Below, piece after piece: positions 26,777 through 35,807 of a DNA stretch of 64,000 bases (position 1 is the first letter of the stretch; every line of letters begins with the position of its first letter). A program made the position numbers and the translations under genes. Source of the stretch: Variovorax sp. ZS18.2.2 (GTDB taxonomy: Bacteria; Pseudomonadota; Gammaproteobacteria; Burkholderiales; Burkholderiaceae_C); contig NZ_JANLNM010000007.1 in the NCBI RefSeq assembly GCF_024701975.1, positions 1-64,000 of the forward strand, in the 5' to 3' direction. Below the pieces are notes generated by a model. The model saw nothing but the letters and a program-made list of their open reading frames with translations, had not been told where the DNA came from and ran no database searches.

Positions 26777-27598
26777 GTGAGGCTGGCGCTCGGCATCCGC
26801 TACAACGGCCAGGCGTACGAGGGCTGGCAGAGCCAGCGCTCGGGCCGCACGGTGCAGGACAAGCTCGAAGCGGCCCTCGCGAAATTCACCGCCAACCCGT
26901 CTGGTCGCATCGGCACGCTGTGCGCCGGCCGCACCGATGCCGGCGTGCACGCGCTGATGCAGGTGGTGCACCTCGACACCGAGGTAGAGCGCGAACCCTT
27001 CTCCTGGATGCGCGGCACCAACCGCTTCCTGCCCGACGACATCGCCGTGCAGTGGGCGCAGCCAGTGCCCGACGAATTCCATTGCCGTGCCAGTGCGCTG
27101 GCGCGCCGCTATCTCTACGTGTTGTCGCAATCGCCGGTGCGGCCGAGCCTCGATTCAGGCCGCGTCGGTTGGTCGATGCATCCGCTCGATGGCGATGCGA
27201 TGCGCAAAGCCGCCGCGGTGCTCATCGGCACGCATGACTTCAGTTCGTTCCGCGCCTCGGCCTGCCAGGCCAAGTCGCCCGTGAAGAACCTGCGCCGCAT
27301 CGAGATCACGCGGGTCGGTGAAGGCGAGCGCTGCCGCTGGCATTTCGAGTTCGAGGCCGACGCCTTCCTGCACCACATGATCCGCAACCTGATGGGCTGC
27401 CTCGTACGCATCGGCCGTGGTGACGAGCGGCCCGAATGGATCGCCGAGGTGCTCGAGGCCCGCAGCCGCAAAGTGGCGGCGCCCACCTTCTCCGCGGACG
27501 GCCTGTACTTCCTCGGCCCGTTGTACGACGCCAAGTGGGGTCTGCCGGCCGAAGCCACGCTGCAGGCCGGCGGTGCTCCTTATGATGGCCCGCCATGA
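26777..27598 (+). CDS. truA: tRNA pseudouridine(38-40) synthase
   Basis: 273 residues, with a GTG start (GTG AGG CTG) encoding MRLALGIRYNGQAYEGWQ, the canonical TruA N-terminus. Isomerises uridines 38-40 in the anticodon arm. The catalytic aspartate lies in CAGRTDAGVHALMQV; FHCRASALARRYLYVL and FLHHMIRNLMGCLVRIGRG are the other conserved parts. Overlaps trpF by four bases (ATGA at 27595-27598). Confidence 0.95.
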   Translation: MRLALGIRYNGQAYEGWQSQRSGRTVQDKLEAALAKFTANPSGRIGTLCAGRTDAGVHALMQVVHLDTEVEREPFSWMRGTNRFLPDDIAVQWAQPVPDEFHCRASALARRYLYVLSQSPVRPSLDSGRVGWSMHPLDGDAMRKAAAVLIGTHDFSSFRASACQAKSPVKNLRRIEITRVGEGERCRWHFEFEADAFLHHMIRNLMGCLVRIGRGDERPEWIAEVLEARSRKVAAPTFSADGLYFLGPLYDAKWGLPAEATLQAGGAPYDGPP

Positions 27599-28296
27599 CG
27601 TCATCGCTTCCCCGCACCCGCATCAAGATCTGTGGCCTCACGCGTGAGGCCGACGTGGATGCGGCGGTCGAGGCCGGGGCCGATGCGATCGGCTTCGTGC
27701 TCTACGCAAAAAGCCCCCGTGCGATAGCGGTCGAACGCGCCGCCGAACTCGCCTCCCGCCTTCCCCCCTTCGTCACGCCAGTGCTCCTCTTCGTGAACGA
27801 GGATGCTCCCAAAGTCATAGCATCGCTCGCCCGTGTGAAGGGCGCCATCGCGCAGTTCCACGGCGAAGAGACGCCCGAACAGTGCGAGGAAGCCAGCGGC
27901 CCGGGGCGCTTTCGCTACATGCGCGCCGCCCGGATTCCGCTGGGGGCTGCCGGCGCCAGCTTCGACCTCGTAAAATACGCGTCCGATTACTCCCACGCCC
28001 AGGCCATCCTGCTCGACGCGCATGTCGAAGGTTATGGCGGTGGCGGCAAGGCTTTCGATTGGTCACTTCTTCCACCCGCCGTCGACGCTCACCTCGTCTT
28101 GAGTGGTGGGCTCACACCTGCAAACGTGAGCGATGGCATTCGCATCCTGCGGACGCGCTGCAAGACGCTGTCCGTTGATGTGAGCTCGGGCGTCGAAATC
28201 GACGGCCCGGGGAACAAGGGCCTGAAGGACGCCGGAAAGATCCGGCAATTCGTCGCAGCCGTCAGAGCGGCAGACGCCTCGTCCTTCTCCAGTTAG
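27595..28296 (+). CDS. trpF: Phosphoribosylanthranilate isomerase
   Basis: 233 residues. Amadori isomerase of tryptophan biosynthesis with a TIM-barrel fold. General base cysteine in KICGLTREADVDAAVEAG; IGFVLYAKSPRAI, QFHGEETPEQC and LSGGLTPANVSDGI (phosphate binding); catalytic aspartate in SVDVSSGVEIDGPGNKG. Begins inside the last codons of truA and lies 48 bases before trpB. Confidence 0.96.
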   Translation: MTSSLPRTRIKICGLTREADVDAAVEAGADAIGFVLYAKSPRAIAVERAAELASRLPPFVTPVLLFVNEDAPKVIASLARVKGAIAQFHGEETPEQCEEASGPGRFRYMRAARIPLGAAGASFDLVKYASDYSHAQAILLDAHVEGYGGGGKAFDWSLLPPAVDAHLVLSGGLTPANVSDGIRILRTRCKTLSVDVSSGVEIDGPGNKGLKDAGKIRQFVAAVRAADASSFSS

Positions 28297-28344
28297 CCGC
28301 CGCACCCGATCGTCATTCGGGCTGCGGCCCAACGATCGAGAACC

Positions 28345-29631
28345 ATGCAAAGCAAATTCCAGGATTACCAGCAACCCGACGCCACCGGCCACTTCGGCAA
28401 CTACGGTGGCACCTTCGCGAGCGAAACGCTCACCCACGCCATCAACGAGCTGCGCGACGCGTACGCGAAGTACAAGGAAGACCCGGCGTTCCTCGCCGAA
28501 TTCCACTACGAGCTCAAGCACTTCGTGGGCCGGCCCTCGCCGATCTACCACGCCGCACGCACCAGCCGCGAGATGGGCGGCGCGCAGATCTACCTCAAGC
28601 GCGAAGACCTCAACCACACCGGCGCCCACAAGATCAACAACGTGATCGGCCAGGCGATGCTCGCGCGACGCATGGGCAAGCCCCGCGTGATCGCCGAGAC
28701 CGGCGCCGGCCAGCACGGCGTGGCCACCGCCACCATTTGCGCGCGCTACGGCCTCGAATGCGTGGTCTACATGGGCAGCCAGGACGTGAAGCGCCAGAGC
28801 CCCAACGTCTACCGCATGAACCTGCTCGGCGCGACCGTGGTGCCGGTCGAATCGGGCAGCAAGACGCTGAAGGACGCGCTCAACGAGGCGATGCGCGACT
28901 GGGTCACGAACGTGGAAAACACCTTCTACATCATCGGCACCGTGGCCGGCCCGCACCCTTATCCGACGATGGTGCGCGACTTCCAGAGCGTGATCGGCAC
29001 CGAGTGCATCGACCAGATGCCCGCCATGCTCGCGGCCGACGGCATCACGGGCGAAGCGGAGGGCAAGCAGCCCGACGTGGTGGTCGCCTGCGTGGGCGGC
29101 GGCAGCAATGCGATCGGCATCTTCCACCCCTACATTCCGTTCGCCAACACCCGGCTCATCGGCGTGGAAGCGGCGGGCGAAGGCCTGGACAGCGGCAAGC
29201 ACGCGGCCTCGATCCTGCGCGGCAGCCCCGGCGTGCTGCACGGCAACCGCACCTACCTGCTGCAGAACGAGGACGGCCAGATCACCGAGACCCACAGCAT
29301 CAGCGCCGGCCTCGACTACCCCGGCGTCGGCCCCGAGCATGCGTACCTGGCCGACATCGGCCGTGCCGAGTACGTCGGCATCACCGACATCGAGGCGCTC
29401 GAAGCCTTCCACTACCTGTGTCGAACGGAGGGCATCATTCCCGCGCTCGAATCCAGCCATGCCGTGGCCTACGCACTGAAGCTTGTGAAAACCATGCGCC
29501 CGGACCAGTCGATCCTGGTGAATCTCTCGGGCCGCGGCGACAAGGACATCGGCACCGTGGCCGATCTGTCGGGTGTCGATTTCTACGACCGGCCCTCGAT
29601 GCGCGGCCTGAGCGTGAAGGGAGGCAAGTGA
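28345..29631 (+). CDS. trpB: Tryptophan synthase beta chain
   Basis: 428 residues (slightly longer than the 397 of E. coli at both ends). Joins indole and serine using pyridoxal phosphate. PLP lysine in HTGAHKINNVIGQA; GAGQHGVATATICARYGL; phosphate loop ACVGGGSNAIGIF; C-terminal NLSGRGDKDIGTV. Its TGA stop shares one base with the trpA start (TGATG), pointing to translational coupling of the two subunits. Confidence 0.97.
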   Translation: MQSKFQDYQQPDATGHFGNYGGTFASETLTHAINELRDAYAKYKEDPAFLAEFHYELKHFVGRPSPIYHAARTSREMGGAQIYLKREDLNHTGAHKINNVIGQAMLARRMGKPRVIAETGAGQHGVATATICARYGLECVVYMGSQDVKRQSPNVYRMNLLGATVVPVESGSKTLKDALNEAMRDWVTNVENTFYIIGTVAGPHPYPTMVRDFQSVIGTECIDQMPAMLAADGITGEAEGKQPDVVVACVGGGSNAIGIFHPYIPFANTRLIGVEAAGEGLDSGKHAASILRGSPGVLHGNRTYLLQNEDGQITETHSISAGLDYPGVGPEHAYLADIGRAEYVGITDIEALEAFHYLCRTEGIIPALESSHAVAYALKLVKTMRPDQSILVNLSGRGDKDIGTVADLSGVDFYDRPSMRGLSVKGGK

Positions 29632-30476
29632 TGAGCCGCATTGCCGCCACCTTCAAGACGCTTCAATCGCAGGGCCGCAAGGCGCTGATTCCCTACGTCA
29701 CCGCCGGCTTCCCCTTCGCCGACATCACGCCCGAGCTGATGCACGGCATGGTCGAGGCGGGCGCCGACGTGATCGAGTTGGGCGTGCCCTTCTCCGACCC
29801 GATGGCCGACGGTCCCGTGATCCAGAAGGCCGGCGAAGCCGCGCTGGCACTAGGCATCGGCATGAAGCAGGTGCTCGCCATCGTGGCCGCGTTCCGCCAG
29901 AAGGACACGACCACGCCGGTGGTGCTGATGGGTTATGCGAACCCGGTCGAGCGCTATGACCTCGTGCACGGCAAGCAGGCCTTCATCCGCGATGCGTCGG
30001 CAGCCGGCGTCGATGGCCTGCTGGTGGTCGACTACCCGCCCGAGGAATGCGAGGCCTTCGCCGCCGACCTGAAGGCCGCGAACATCGACCTGATCTTCCT
30101 GCTGGCGCCCACGAGCACCGACGAGCGCATGGCGCAGGTCGCGCGCATCGCGAGCGGCTACGTCTACTACGTGTCGCTCAAGGGCGTGACCGGCGCGGGC
30201 CACCTGGACACCGAAGCGGTCGGCCAGATGATCCCGCGCATCCGCCAGCATGTGAGCATCCCGGTCGGCGTGGGCTTCGGCATCCGCGACGCACGCACGG
30301 CGCAGGCGGTCGGTTCGGCGGCAGACGCCGTGGTCATCGGCACCAAGATCATCCAGCTGATCGACGGGCAACCGCGCGAGAAGGTGGTGCCCGCGGTGCG
30401 CGAATTCCTCGCCGGCATCCGCGAGGCGCTGGACGCCCTGCCGGCGGCTACCCCCAAGAATGCGGCTGGCCGATAA
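29631..30476 (+). CDS. trpA: Tryptophan synthase alpha chain
   Basis: 281 residues starting MSRIAATFKTLQSQGRKALI. Cleaves indole-3-glycerol phosphate and channels indole to TrpB. Catalytic glutamate in VIELGVPFSDPMADGPVIQ, catalytic aspartate in GLLVVDYPPEE, and phosphate-binding GVGFGIRDARTA. The frame is open far upstream, but inside trpB, so the short start is used. Followed by a GC-rich inverted repeat and accD. Confidence 0.97.
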   Translation: MSRIAATFKTLQSQGRKALIPYVTAGFPFADITPELMHGMVEAGADVIELGVPFSDPMADGPVIQKAGEAALALGIGMKQVLAIVAAFRQKDTTTPVVLMGYANPVERYDLVHGKQAFIRDASAAGVDGLLVVDYPPEECEAFAADLKAANIDLIFLLAPTSTDERMAQVARIASGYVYYVSLKGVTGAGHLDTEAVGQMIPRIRQHVSIPVGVGFGIRDARTAQAVGSAADAVVIGTKIIQLIDGQPREKVVPAVREFLAGIREALDALPAATPKNAAGR

Positions 30477-30485
30477 TCTCGGTTG

Positions 30486-30522
30486 CCCTCACCCCAGCCC
30501 CTCTCCCCAAAGGAGAGGGGAG
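30486..30522. repeat. Short palindromic intergenic element
   Basis: CCCTCACCCCAG followed by a perfect 9-bp stem CCCCTCTCC / GGAGAGGGG with a five-base loop, between trpA and accD. Sequences of this form (CCCTCACCCCAGCCCCTCTCCC...) recur between genes in many Proteobacteria and resemble REP-type elements. No second copy was noticed in this window. It could stabilise or attenuate the transcript between the two genes. Confidence 0.6.
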
Positions 30523-30538
30523 CTAATTCCGGAGTCCT

Positions 30539-31411
30539 ATGAGCTGGCTTGAAAAACTGCTACCCGCCAAGATCGCACAAACCGACCCTGCCGAGCGCCG
30601 CCAGGTGCCCGAGGGCCTGTGGATCAAATGCCCGGCCTGCGAGACGGTGCTCTACAAGACCGACCTGGAGCACAACCAGAACGTCTGCCCGAGCTGCAGC
30701 CACCACCACCGCATCGGCGCCCGCGCGCGCCTGGACGCGTTCCTCGACGCCGAAGGCCGCTACGAAGTCGGCCAGGAAGTGCTCCCGGTCGACGCCCTGA
30801 AGTTCAAGGACAGCCGCAAGTACCCCGAGCGGCTGAAGGAAGCGTTGGAAAACACCGGCGAGACGGACGCGCTGGTCGTCATCGGCGGTTCGGTCCACAG
30901 CATCAACGTGGTCGTGGCCTGCTTCGAATTCGAGTTCATGGGCGGCAGCATGGGCAGCGTGGTCGGCGAGCGCTTCGTACGCGGCGTCGAGACCGCCATC
31001 GAGCAGAAGGTGCCCTTCATCTGCTTCACCGCCACCGGCGGCGCGCGCATGCAGGAAGGCCTGCTCTCGCTGATGCAGATGGCCAAGACCAATGCCGCGC
31101 TCACGCGCCTGGCGAAGAAGGGCCTGCCCTACATCAGCGTGCTGACCGACCCGACCATGGGTGGGGTGAGCGCCGGCTTCGCCTTCGTGGGCGATGTGGT
31201 CATTGCCGAACCCAAGGCGCTGATCGGCTTTGCCGGCCCGCGCGTGATCGAATCGACCGTGCGCGTGACGCTGCCCGAAGGCTTCCAGCGTGCGGAGTTC
31301 CTGCAGACCAAGGGCGCGATCGACTTCATCAGCGATCGCCGCGAACTGCGCAAGACGATTGCGAGCACGCTCGCAATGCTGCTGCGCCAGCCGGCCGACG
31401 CGGTGAGCTGA
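30539..31411 (+). CDS. accD: Acetyl-CoA carboxylase carboxyltransferase subunit beta
   Basis: 290 residues. Part of the carboxyltransferase that makes malonyl-CoA. N-terminal zinc ribbon with cysteines in KCPACETVLYKT and NVCPSCSHH at about residues 30-55; crotonase-like core with GGSMGSVVGERF, TATGGARMQEGLLSLMQMA and PTMGGVSAGFAFVGD. The trpFBA-accD order is common in Betaproteobacteria. Ends before a strong bidirectional terminator. Confidence 0.97.
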   Translation: MSWLEKLLPAKIAQTDPAERRQVPEGLWIKCPACETVLYKTDLEHNQNVCPSCSHHHRIGARARLDAFLDAEGRYEVGQEVLPVDALKFKDSRKYPERLKEALENTGETDALVVIGGSVHSINVVVACFEFEFMGGSMGSVVGERFVRGVETAIEQKVPFICFTATGGARMQEGLLSLMQMAKTNAALTRLAKKGLPYISVLTDPTMGGVSAGFAFVGDVVIAEPKALIGFAGPRVIESTVRVTLPEGFQRAEFLQTKGAIDFISDRRELRKTIASTLAMLLRQPADAVS

Positions 31412-31440
31412 ACGAGCAGCGAAACGCGACAAGCCAAAGC

Positions 31441-31478
31441 AAAAGGGCCCGGGTGCAATGTGCACCCGGGCCTTTTTT
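31441..31478. terminator. Bidirectional intrinsic terminator, accD / yggT
   Basis: Stem AAAAGGGCCCGGGTGCA / TGCACCCGGGCCTTTTTT: long GC-rich stem with an A-run before and a T-run after it, between convergent accD (plus) and yggT (minus), so it works in both directions. Confidence 0.95.
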
Positions 31479-31502
31479 GTTTGTTTGCTGACTGGCTGCG
31501 AC

Positions 31503-32063
31503 TCAGAAAGTCAGTTGGTAGGCAAACACCAGCAGATTGCTCAGCACGATCGCAATCACCTGCAGCACCACGATGGCGGCGAGGGGCGACAGGTCCACGC
31601 CGCCGATCAGCGGGATGAAGCGGCGAAACGGTCGGACCAGCGGTTCAGCCAGTCGGGAAATCAGATCGAGCAGCATCGGCGACGCGCCCGGCACCCACGA
31701 AAGCACGGCATAGACCACCAGGAGCGCAGTCAGCCCCGAGATCGCAAGCTGCAGCAGCCCCACGAGCGACACCAGCGGCAAGGTGGCGATGCGTCCGAGA
31801 TTGCCGACCAGCAGCCACAGCAGCAGGAACTTCAGCAGCACCAGCAGCCAGGCGGCGATCAGGCTCGCGAGGTCCCAGCGCTTGACCGAAGGCACGATGC
31901 GCCGCAGCGGCAGCACGATCCAGTCGGTGATCGCGAACACGAAGCGCCCCAGCGGATTGCCGAACGGCACCCGGTGGTACTGCATGTAGAGGCGCAGCAG
32001 GCAGGCGCCGCCGAGCAGGCCGACGATCACGTCGAGAAGGAACGAAGGAATCTGGTAGAGCAT
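31503..32063 (-). CDS. yggT: YggT family membrane protein
   Basis: 186 residues starting MLYQIPSFLLDVIVGLLGGA, with four to five transmembrane helices in two YGGT repeats: N-terminal LYMQYHRVPFGNPLGRFVFA...LPLRRIVPS and C-terminal WVPGASPMLLDLISRLAEP...PFRRFIP. The family is linked to osmotic-stress tolerance, cell-division or membrane organisation in different bacteria; the precise role here is unknown. A 45-codon upstream extension overlaps the divergent Lon-domain gene and is rejected. Divergent from the next gene with only 49 bases between starts. Confidence 0.88.
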   Translation of the reverse strand: MLYQIPSFLLDVIVGLLGGACLLRLYMQYHRVPFGNPLGRFVFAITDWIVLPLRRIVPSVKRWDLASLIAAWLLVLLKFLLLWLLVGNLGRIATLPLVSLVGLLQLAISGLTALLVVYAVLSWVPGASPMLLDLISRLAEPLVRPFRRFIPLIGGVDLSPLAAIVVLQVIAIVLSNLLVFAYQLTF

Positions 32064-32112
32064 GGGGCGCGGTCGTGAGCGGAATGCGATGATAGCCATG
32101 CAAGGTTTTTCG

Positions 32113-32769
32113 ATGACGACACAGCCCCTTCTGCATTCACTGCCATTGTTCCCGCTCGGTACGGTCCTGTTCCCGGGCGGCCTGCTTCCCTTGCGCATCT
32201 TCGAGGTGCGTTATCTCGACATGATCGGCAAATGCCGCAAGGCCGATGCGCCGTTCGGCGTGGTCAGCCTCACGAGCGGCAGCGAGGTCCGCAAGGCCGG
32301 CGCCGATGCGGAAAGCTTTGCAGCCATCGGCACGCTGGCCGTCATCCGCGAATTCGAATCGCCGCAAAGCGGCCTGCTTCAGATCGAATGCATCGGTACG
32401 CAGCGCTTTCGCGTTCGCAGCACCGAGCTGCAGAAGCACGGCCTGTGGGTTGCCGAGGTGGAAGCGGTGATCGACGACGTCGCGCTCGAAATCCCCGATG
32501 ACCTCCTGCACACGGCTACCGCGCTGCGGCGCCTGGTCGATACGCTCGAAGAACGCCGCCGTGCACAAGATTCGCAAGGTGCGCGGACCGTGCGGCTGCC
32601 CATCGGCGAGCCCTACCGGTTCGACGACTGCGGCTGGGTGGCGAACCGCTGGTGCGAGCTGGTGCCGATGCAGCTCGAATTGCGGCAGCGGCTGATGGAG
32701 CTCGACAGTCCGTTGATGCGGCTGGAGCTGGTCAGCGATTTGTTGGCACGAACGGGGATTTCCAGCTGA
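32113..32769 (+). CDS. Lon N-terminal domain (LON substrate-binding) protein
   Basis: 218 residues starting MTTQPLLHSLPLFPLGTVLF. It consists of a stand-alone LON (PUA-like) substrate-binding domain: LPLFPLGTVLFPGGLLPLRIFEVRYLD minus its ends is the family signature, followed by GTLAVIREFE and IECIGTQRFRV. No AAA+ or Ser-Lys protease domain follows, so it is not Lon protease. The C-terminal helical part (LEERRRAQ, QLELRQRLMELDSPLMRLEL) is usual for bacterial single-domain members. Function unclear; substrate recognition or adaptor roles are guesses. Confidence 0.85.
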   Translation: MTTQPLLHSLPLFPLGTVLFPGGLLPLRIFEVRYLDMIGKCRKADAPFGVVSLTSGSEVRKAGADAESFAAIGTLAVIREFESPQSGLLQIECIGTQRFRVRSTELQKHGLWVAEVEAVIDDVALEIPDDLLHTATALRRLVDTLEERRRAQDSQGARTVRLPIGEPYRFDDCGWVANRWCELVPMQLELRQRLMELDSPLMRLELVSDLLARTGISS

Positions 32770-32862
32770 CCTCCCGCGCCGGGGAGCGCGCCGCGCAGCG
32801 TTAAGCTCAAGAGCCCGGTGCACGATGCGCCGTCCGACGAACCGTGACTATGAATATTCGCC

Positions 32863-33720
32863 ATGCCAGGGCCTGATTATTTCTTTTGCATCGCACATGA
32901 ACCGCCATGGTTCGAACTGCCGGACCACGTAGAAGTCGTCGCCACGGGCAAGCACCAGGCCGACGGTCGCCTGAACATCCGCGATTCGCTCCGCACCATC
33001 GGCACGGGCAGCCTGAGCGGCGACAACTTCTATCCCTATCTCACCGGCACCGCGGGTTCGCTGTACATCAGCGAGTTGCTCCAGAGCCGCCCGACGGAGG
33101 GTCGATCGGTCTGTGTCTTTCAATACCGCAAGCTCATCTCGCCGACCCCCATCGGCGAGCCCTCGACCAACTACCCGTTCATGCGCATGCTGGGCATGCC
33201 CTTCGGCAAGGATCAGGTGTCCGAGATTTTCGCGAGCTACGCGACGGACCTGCTGATGCCGCACCCCTTCATCATGGGCACCGGCATGCTGGCCCAATAC
33301 GCCGCCTGCCACCACATCGGGGATTTTCTCCTGCTGACCCGCATCGCCATGGACCGGCAGGTGCTGCACGCGGCCGAAATCACGACCTTCTTCGGCACAC
33401 GACTCTTCGTTCCGGGCGGGGTCGAATTCGGCATTTTTCCCTGCCATCTCTATATCGGCATCCTGGAGCGCGTGCGTCCGGTTCTCGACGAATTCCTGAC
33501 CCGGCACGCTCCGGTCGAACCGCATCACGAGTATCAGCGGCGCGCACTTTCTTTTTTCACGGAGCGCCTCACCAGCTACCTGCTGCTCAAGGAGCTCGGA
33601 TGGCCCGTTTCGGGCGCCCACCCCGACGGCACGGCCTGTGAATTGCCTGCGCAGAACATCGGCTACATGTGCACGCTGAGCGAAAACGGCCAGTACCGCG
33701 TGTTCGGCCATCCCGACTAG
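32863..33720 (+). CDS. Protein of unknown function, distantly DUF4422-like
   Basis: 285 residues, no signal peptide or membrane helix. I do not recognise it with confidence. The order of segments recalls DUF4422-type sugar-transferase-like proteins: GDNFYPYLTGTAGSLYISELL followed by VCVFQYRKLIS, later EFGIFPCHLYIGILERVRPVLDEFL minus its end, and YQRRALSFFTERLTSYLLL near residue 230. Those proteins occur in polysaccharide clusters. Histidines and cysteines (AACHHIGDF) are notable but unassigned. It stands alone between the Lon-domain gene and lysS, 93 bases after the former. The family link is by eye and weak. Confidence 0.55.
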   Translation: MPGPDYFFCIAHEPPWFELPDHVEVVATGKHQADGRLNIRDSLRTIGTGSLSGDNFYPYLTGTAGSLYISELLQSRPTEGRSVCVFQYRKLISPTPIGEPSTNYPFMRMLGMPFGKDQVSEIFASYATDLLMPHPFIMGTGMLAQYAACHHIGDFLLLTRIAMDRQVLHAAEITTFFGTRLFVPGGVEFGIFPCHLYIGILERVRPVLDEFLTRHAPVEPHHEYQRRALSFFTERLTSYLLLKELGWPVSGAHPDGTACELPAQNIGYMCTLSENGQYRVFGHPD

Positions 33721-33897
33721 GCGTGCGAAATCAAAGGTGCGGATGTGCCCGGCGGGGCATGTCGGCACGCGACTTCTCGCTCTGTTTTTCATAGCACATT
33801 GCGCAGAACCAGCGGGCGCTGAGCCCCAGTTTCATTTGAATTCGATCAGCTAAAATGCTGGGCCGCGCACGCTCCTGTTGCGCCTCATTTGCTCCCC

Positions 33898-35439
33898 ATG
33901 TCCGATCAACTGCCCCCTTCTTCGCCTCCCCCTTCTCCCGTCGACGACAACAAGCTCATCGCCGAACGCCGCGAAAAGCTCAAGCTGCTGCGCACCGCGC
34001 AGGTCGAGGGCAAGGGCGTCGCGTTCCCCAATGACTTCAAGCCGGGCCACCGCGCCGCGGCGCTTGTCGCGGCGCACGATGCGGTCGAAGCCGAAGCCCT
34101 CGAGGCGCAGGCCATTCCCGTCAGCGTGGCGGGCCGCATGATGCTCAAGCGCGTGATGGGCAAGGCCAGCTTCGCGACCTTGCAGGATGCCACGGGCCGC
34201 ATCCAGCTCTACGTGACGCGCGATGCCGTCGGCGAAGAAGCGTACGCAGAATTCAAGCGCTGGGACCTCGGCGACATCCTGGGTGCCGAAGGCACGCTGA
34301 TGAAGACCAAGACCGGTGAGCTCTCGGTCAAGGTGACGAAGCTGCGCCTGCTCACCAAGAGCCTGCGCCCGCTGCCCGGCGACTTCTACGGCATGGCCGA
34401 CCAGGAGCAGAAGTACCGCCAGCGCTATGTCGACCTGATCACCGACGAAGCGGCCCGCGTGCGCTTCACCGCACGCAGCAAGGCCGTGAGCGCGCTGCGC
34501 GAATTCATGGTGGCCAACGACTTCCTCGAAGTCGAGACGCCCATGCTGCACCCCATTCCGGGCGGCGCGAATGCCAAGCCGTTCAAGACGCATCACAACG
34601 CGCTCGATCAGGAGATGTTCCTGCGCATCGCGCCCGAGCTGTACTTGAAGCGCCTGATCGTCGGCGGTTTCGAGCGCGTGTTCGAAATCAACCGGAGCTA
34701 CCGCAACGAGGGCATCTCGGTGCGGCACAACCCCGAGTTCACGATGATGGAGTTCTATGCGGCCTACTGGAACTACCGTGACCTGATGGATTTCACCGAG
34801 ACGCTCATCCGCACCATCGCCGACAAGGCCGTGGGCTCGCAGCAGCTCACGTACGGCGGCAAGCCCGTCGACCTGACCCAGCCTTTCGAACGCCTGACGA
34901 TCCGCGAAGCGATCCTGAAGCACACCGACGCAGGCGATGGGGTCGACGACACCGCCTGGCTCATCAACGGCCTGCGCAAGCTCGGGCTGAGCGAAGAGAA
35001 GGACAAGCTTTCGCAGCGCAGCCTCGCGAGCCTGCAGGTGATGTACTTCGAGGAGACCGTCGAAGAGAAGCTCTGGCAGCCGACCTTCATCATGGAACAC
35101 CCGACCGAGATCTCGCCGCTGGCACGCGCCAACGACGAGCGCCCCGAGGTCACCGAGCGCTTCGAGCTCTACATCACGGGCCGCGAATTCGGCAACGGCT
35201 TCAGCGAACTGAACGACGCCGAAGACCAGGCCGCCCGCTTCAACGCGCAGGTGGCCGCCAAGGACAGTGGCGACGACGAAGCGATGTACTACGACCACGA
35301 CTTCGTGCGCGCGCTCGAATACGGCATGCCACCCACTGGTGGCTGCGGCATCGGCATCGACCGGCTGATGATGCTGCTGACCGATTCACCAAGCATCCGC
35401 GACGTGATCCTGTTTCCGGCGCTGCGCAGGGAGCTTTGA
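33898..35439 (+). CDS. lysS: Lysyl-tRNA synthetase (class II)
   Basis: 513 residues starting MSDQLPPSSPPPSPVDDN; a TTG nine bases earlier is a poorer start. OB-fold anticodon domain (VAGRMMLKRVMGKASFATLQ), then the class II core: motif 1 around FLEVETPMLHPIPGGANAKPF minus its end, motif 2 FEINRSYRNEGISVRHNPEF, motif 3 GGCGIGIDRLMMLLTDS. A -10-like TAAAAT lies at about 33851-33856, 42 bases before the start. Confidence 0.97.
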   Translation: MSDQLPPSSPPPSPVDDNKLIAERREKLKLLRTAQVEGKGVAFPNDFKPGHRAAALVAAHDAVEAEALEAQAIPVSVAGRMMLKRVMGKASFATLQDATGRIQLYVTRDAVGEEAYAEFKRWDLGDILGAEGTLMKTKTGELSVKVTKLRLLTKSLRPLPGDFYGMADQEQKYRQRYVDLITDEAARVRFTARSKAVSALREFMVANDFLEVETPMLHPIPGGANAKPFKTHHNALDQEMFLRIAPELYLKRLIVGGFERVFEINRSYRNEGISVRHNPEFTMMEFYAAYWNYRDLMDFTETLIRTIADKAVGSQQLTYGGKPVDLTQPFERLTIREAILKHTDAGDGVDDTAWLINGLRKLGLSEEKDKLSQRSLASLQVMYFEETVEEKLWQPTFIMEHPTEISPLARANDERPEVTERFELYITGREFGNGFSELNDAEDQAARFNAQVAAKDSGDDEAMYYDHDFVRALEYGMPPTGGCGIGIDRLMMLLTDSPSIRDVILFPALRREL

Positions 35440-35807
35440 GTGCACGGGGTCCCGCACCGTCCGCCCTTGTTCGATACCCCCTCTCTGCGGCATGGCATAA
35501 CCACACATGTCGAGCCGGTCGAAATGGCGGCTGACCACCACCTTCGCCTACCGCTCGCTACCGCGCAACCACGACAACCAGGGGCCGGACGCCGATCAAC
35601 CCGGAGACGGTCCCATTCGAGCTGCCGTCGCCTCGGCGTCTGATTGTCAAAGGCAACGTCACCGAGTCCATCGTTTATTTGCCGGACAGCGGATCGCAGA
35701 AGTTTCCACTAAGTGATAGCAGCCTCGGCCTGTGGCTGATGAACGACGCGCAAGAAATGTTGCTCAGGCAGGCCCCTCAGCAACCGCACCCAGGCGTCGT
35801 ACCTGCC
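35440..35807. other. Gap between lysS and glycosyltransferase, possible gene remnant
   Basis: 368 bases between convergent genes. No intact gene, tRNA, insertion sequence or clear terminator was found. On the plus strand, from about 35535 a frame reads protein-like (TPINPETVPFELPSPRRLIV at 35589-35648, then KGNVTESIVYLPDSGSQKF), without a start codon and running on into antisense of the glycosyltransferase. This may be the degraded end of a gene left from an insertion or rearrangement; the family is not recognised. Confidence 0.3.

Noticed and set aside
23936..27130. 1064-codon minus-strand open frame over fimV and truA
   Set aside because: Gly/Arg/Cys-rich antisense translation caused by the Ala/Pro-rich codons of fimV; no domain recognised.
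32113..32769. Lon protease
   Set aside because: Only the N-terminal LON domain is present; no ATPase or Ser-Lys protease domain follows.
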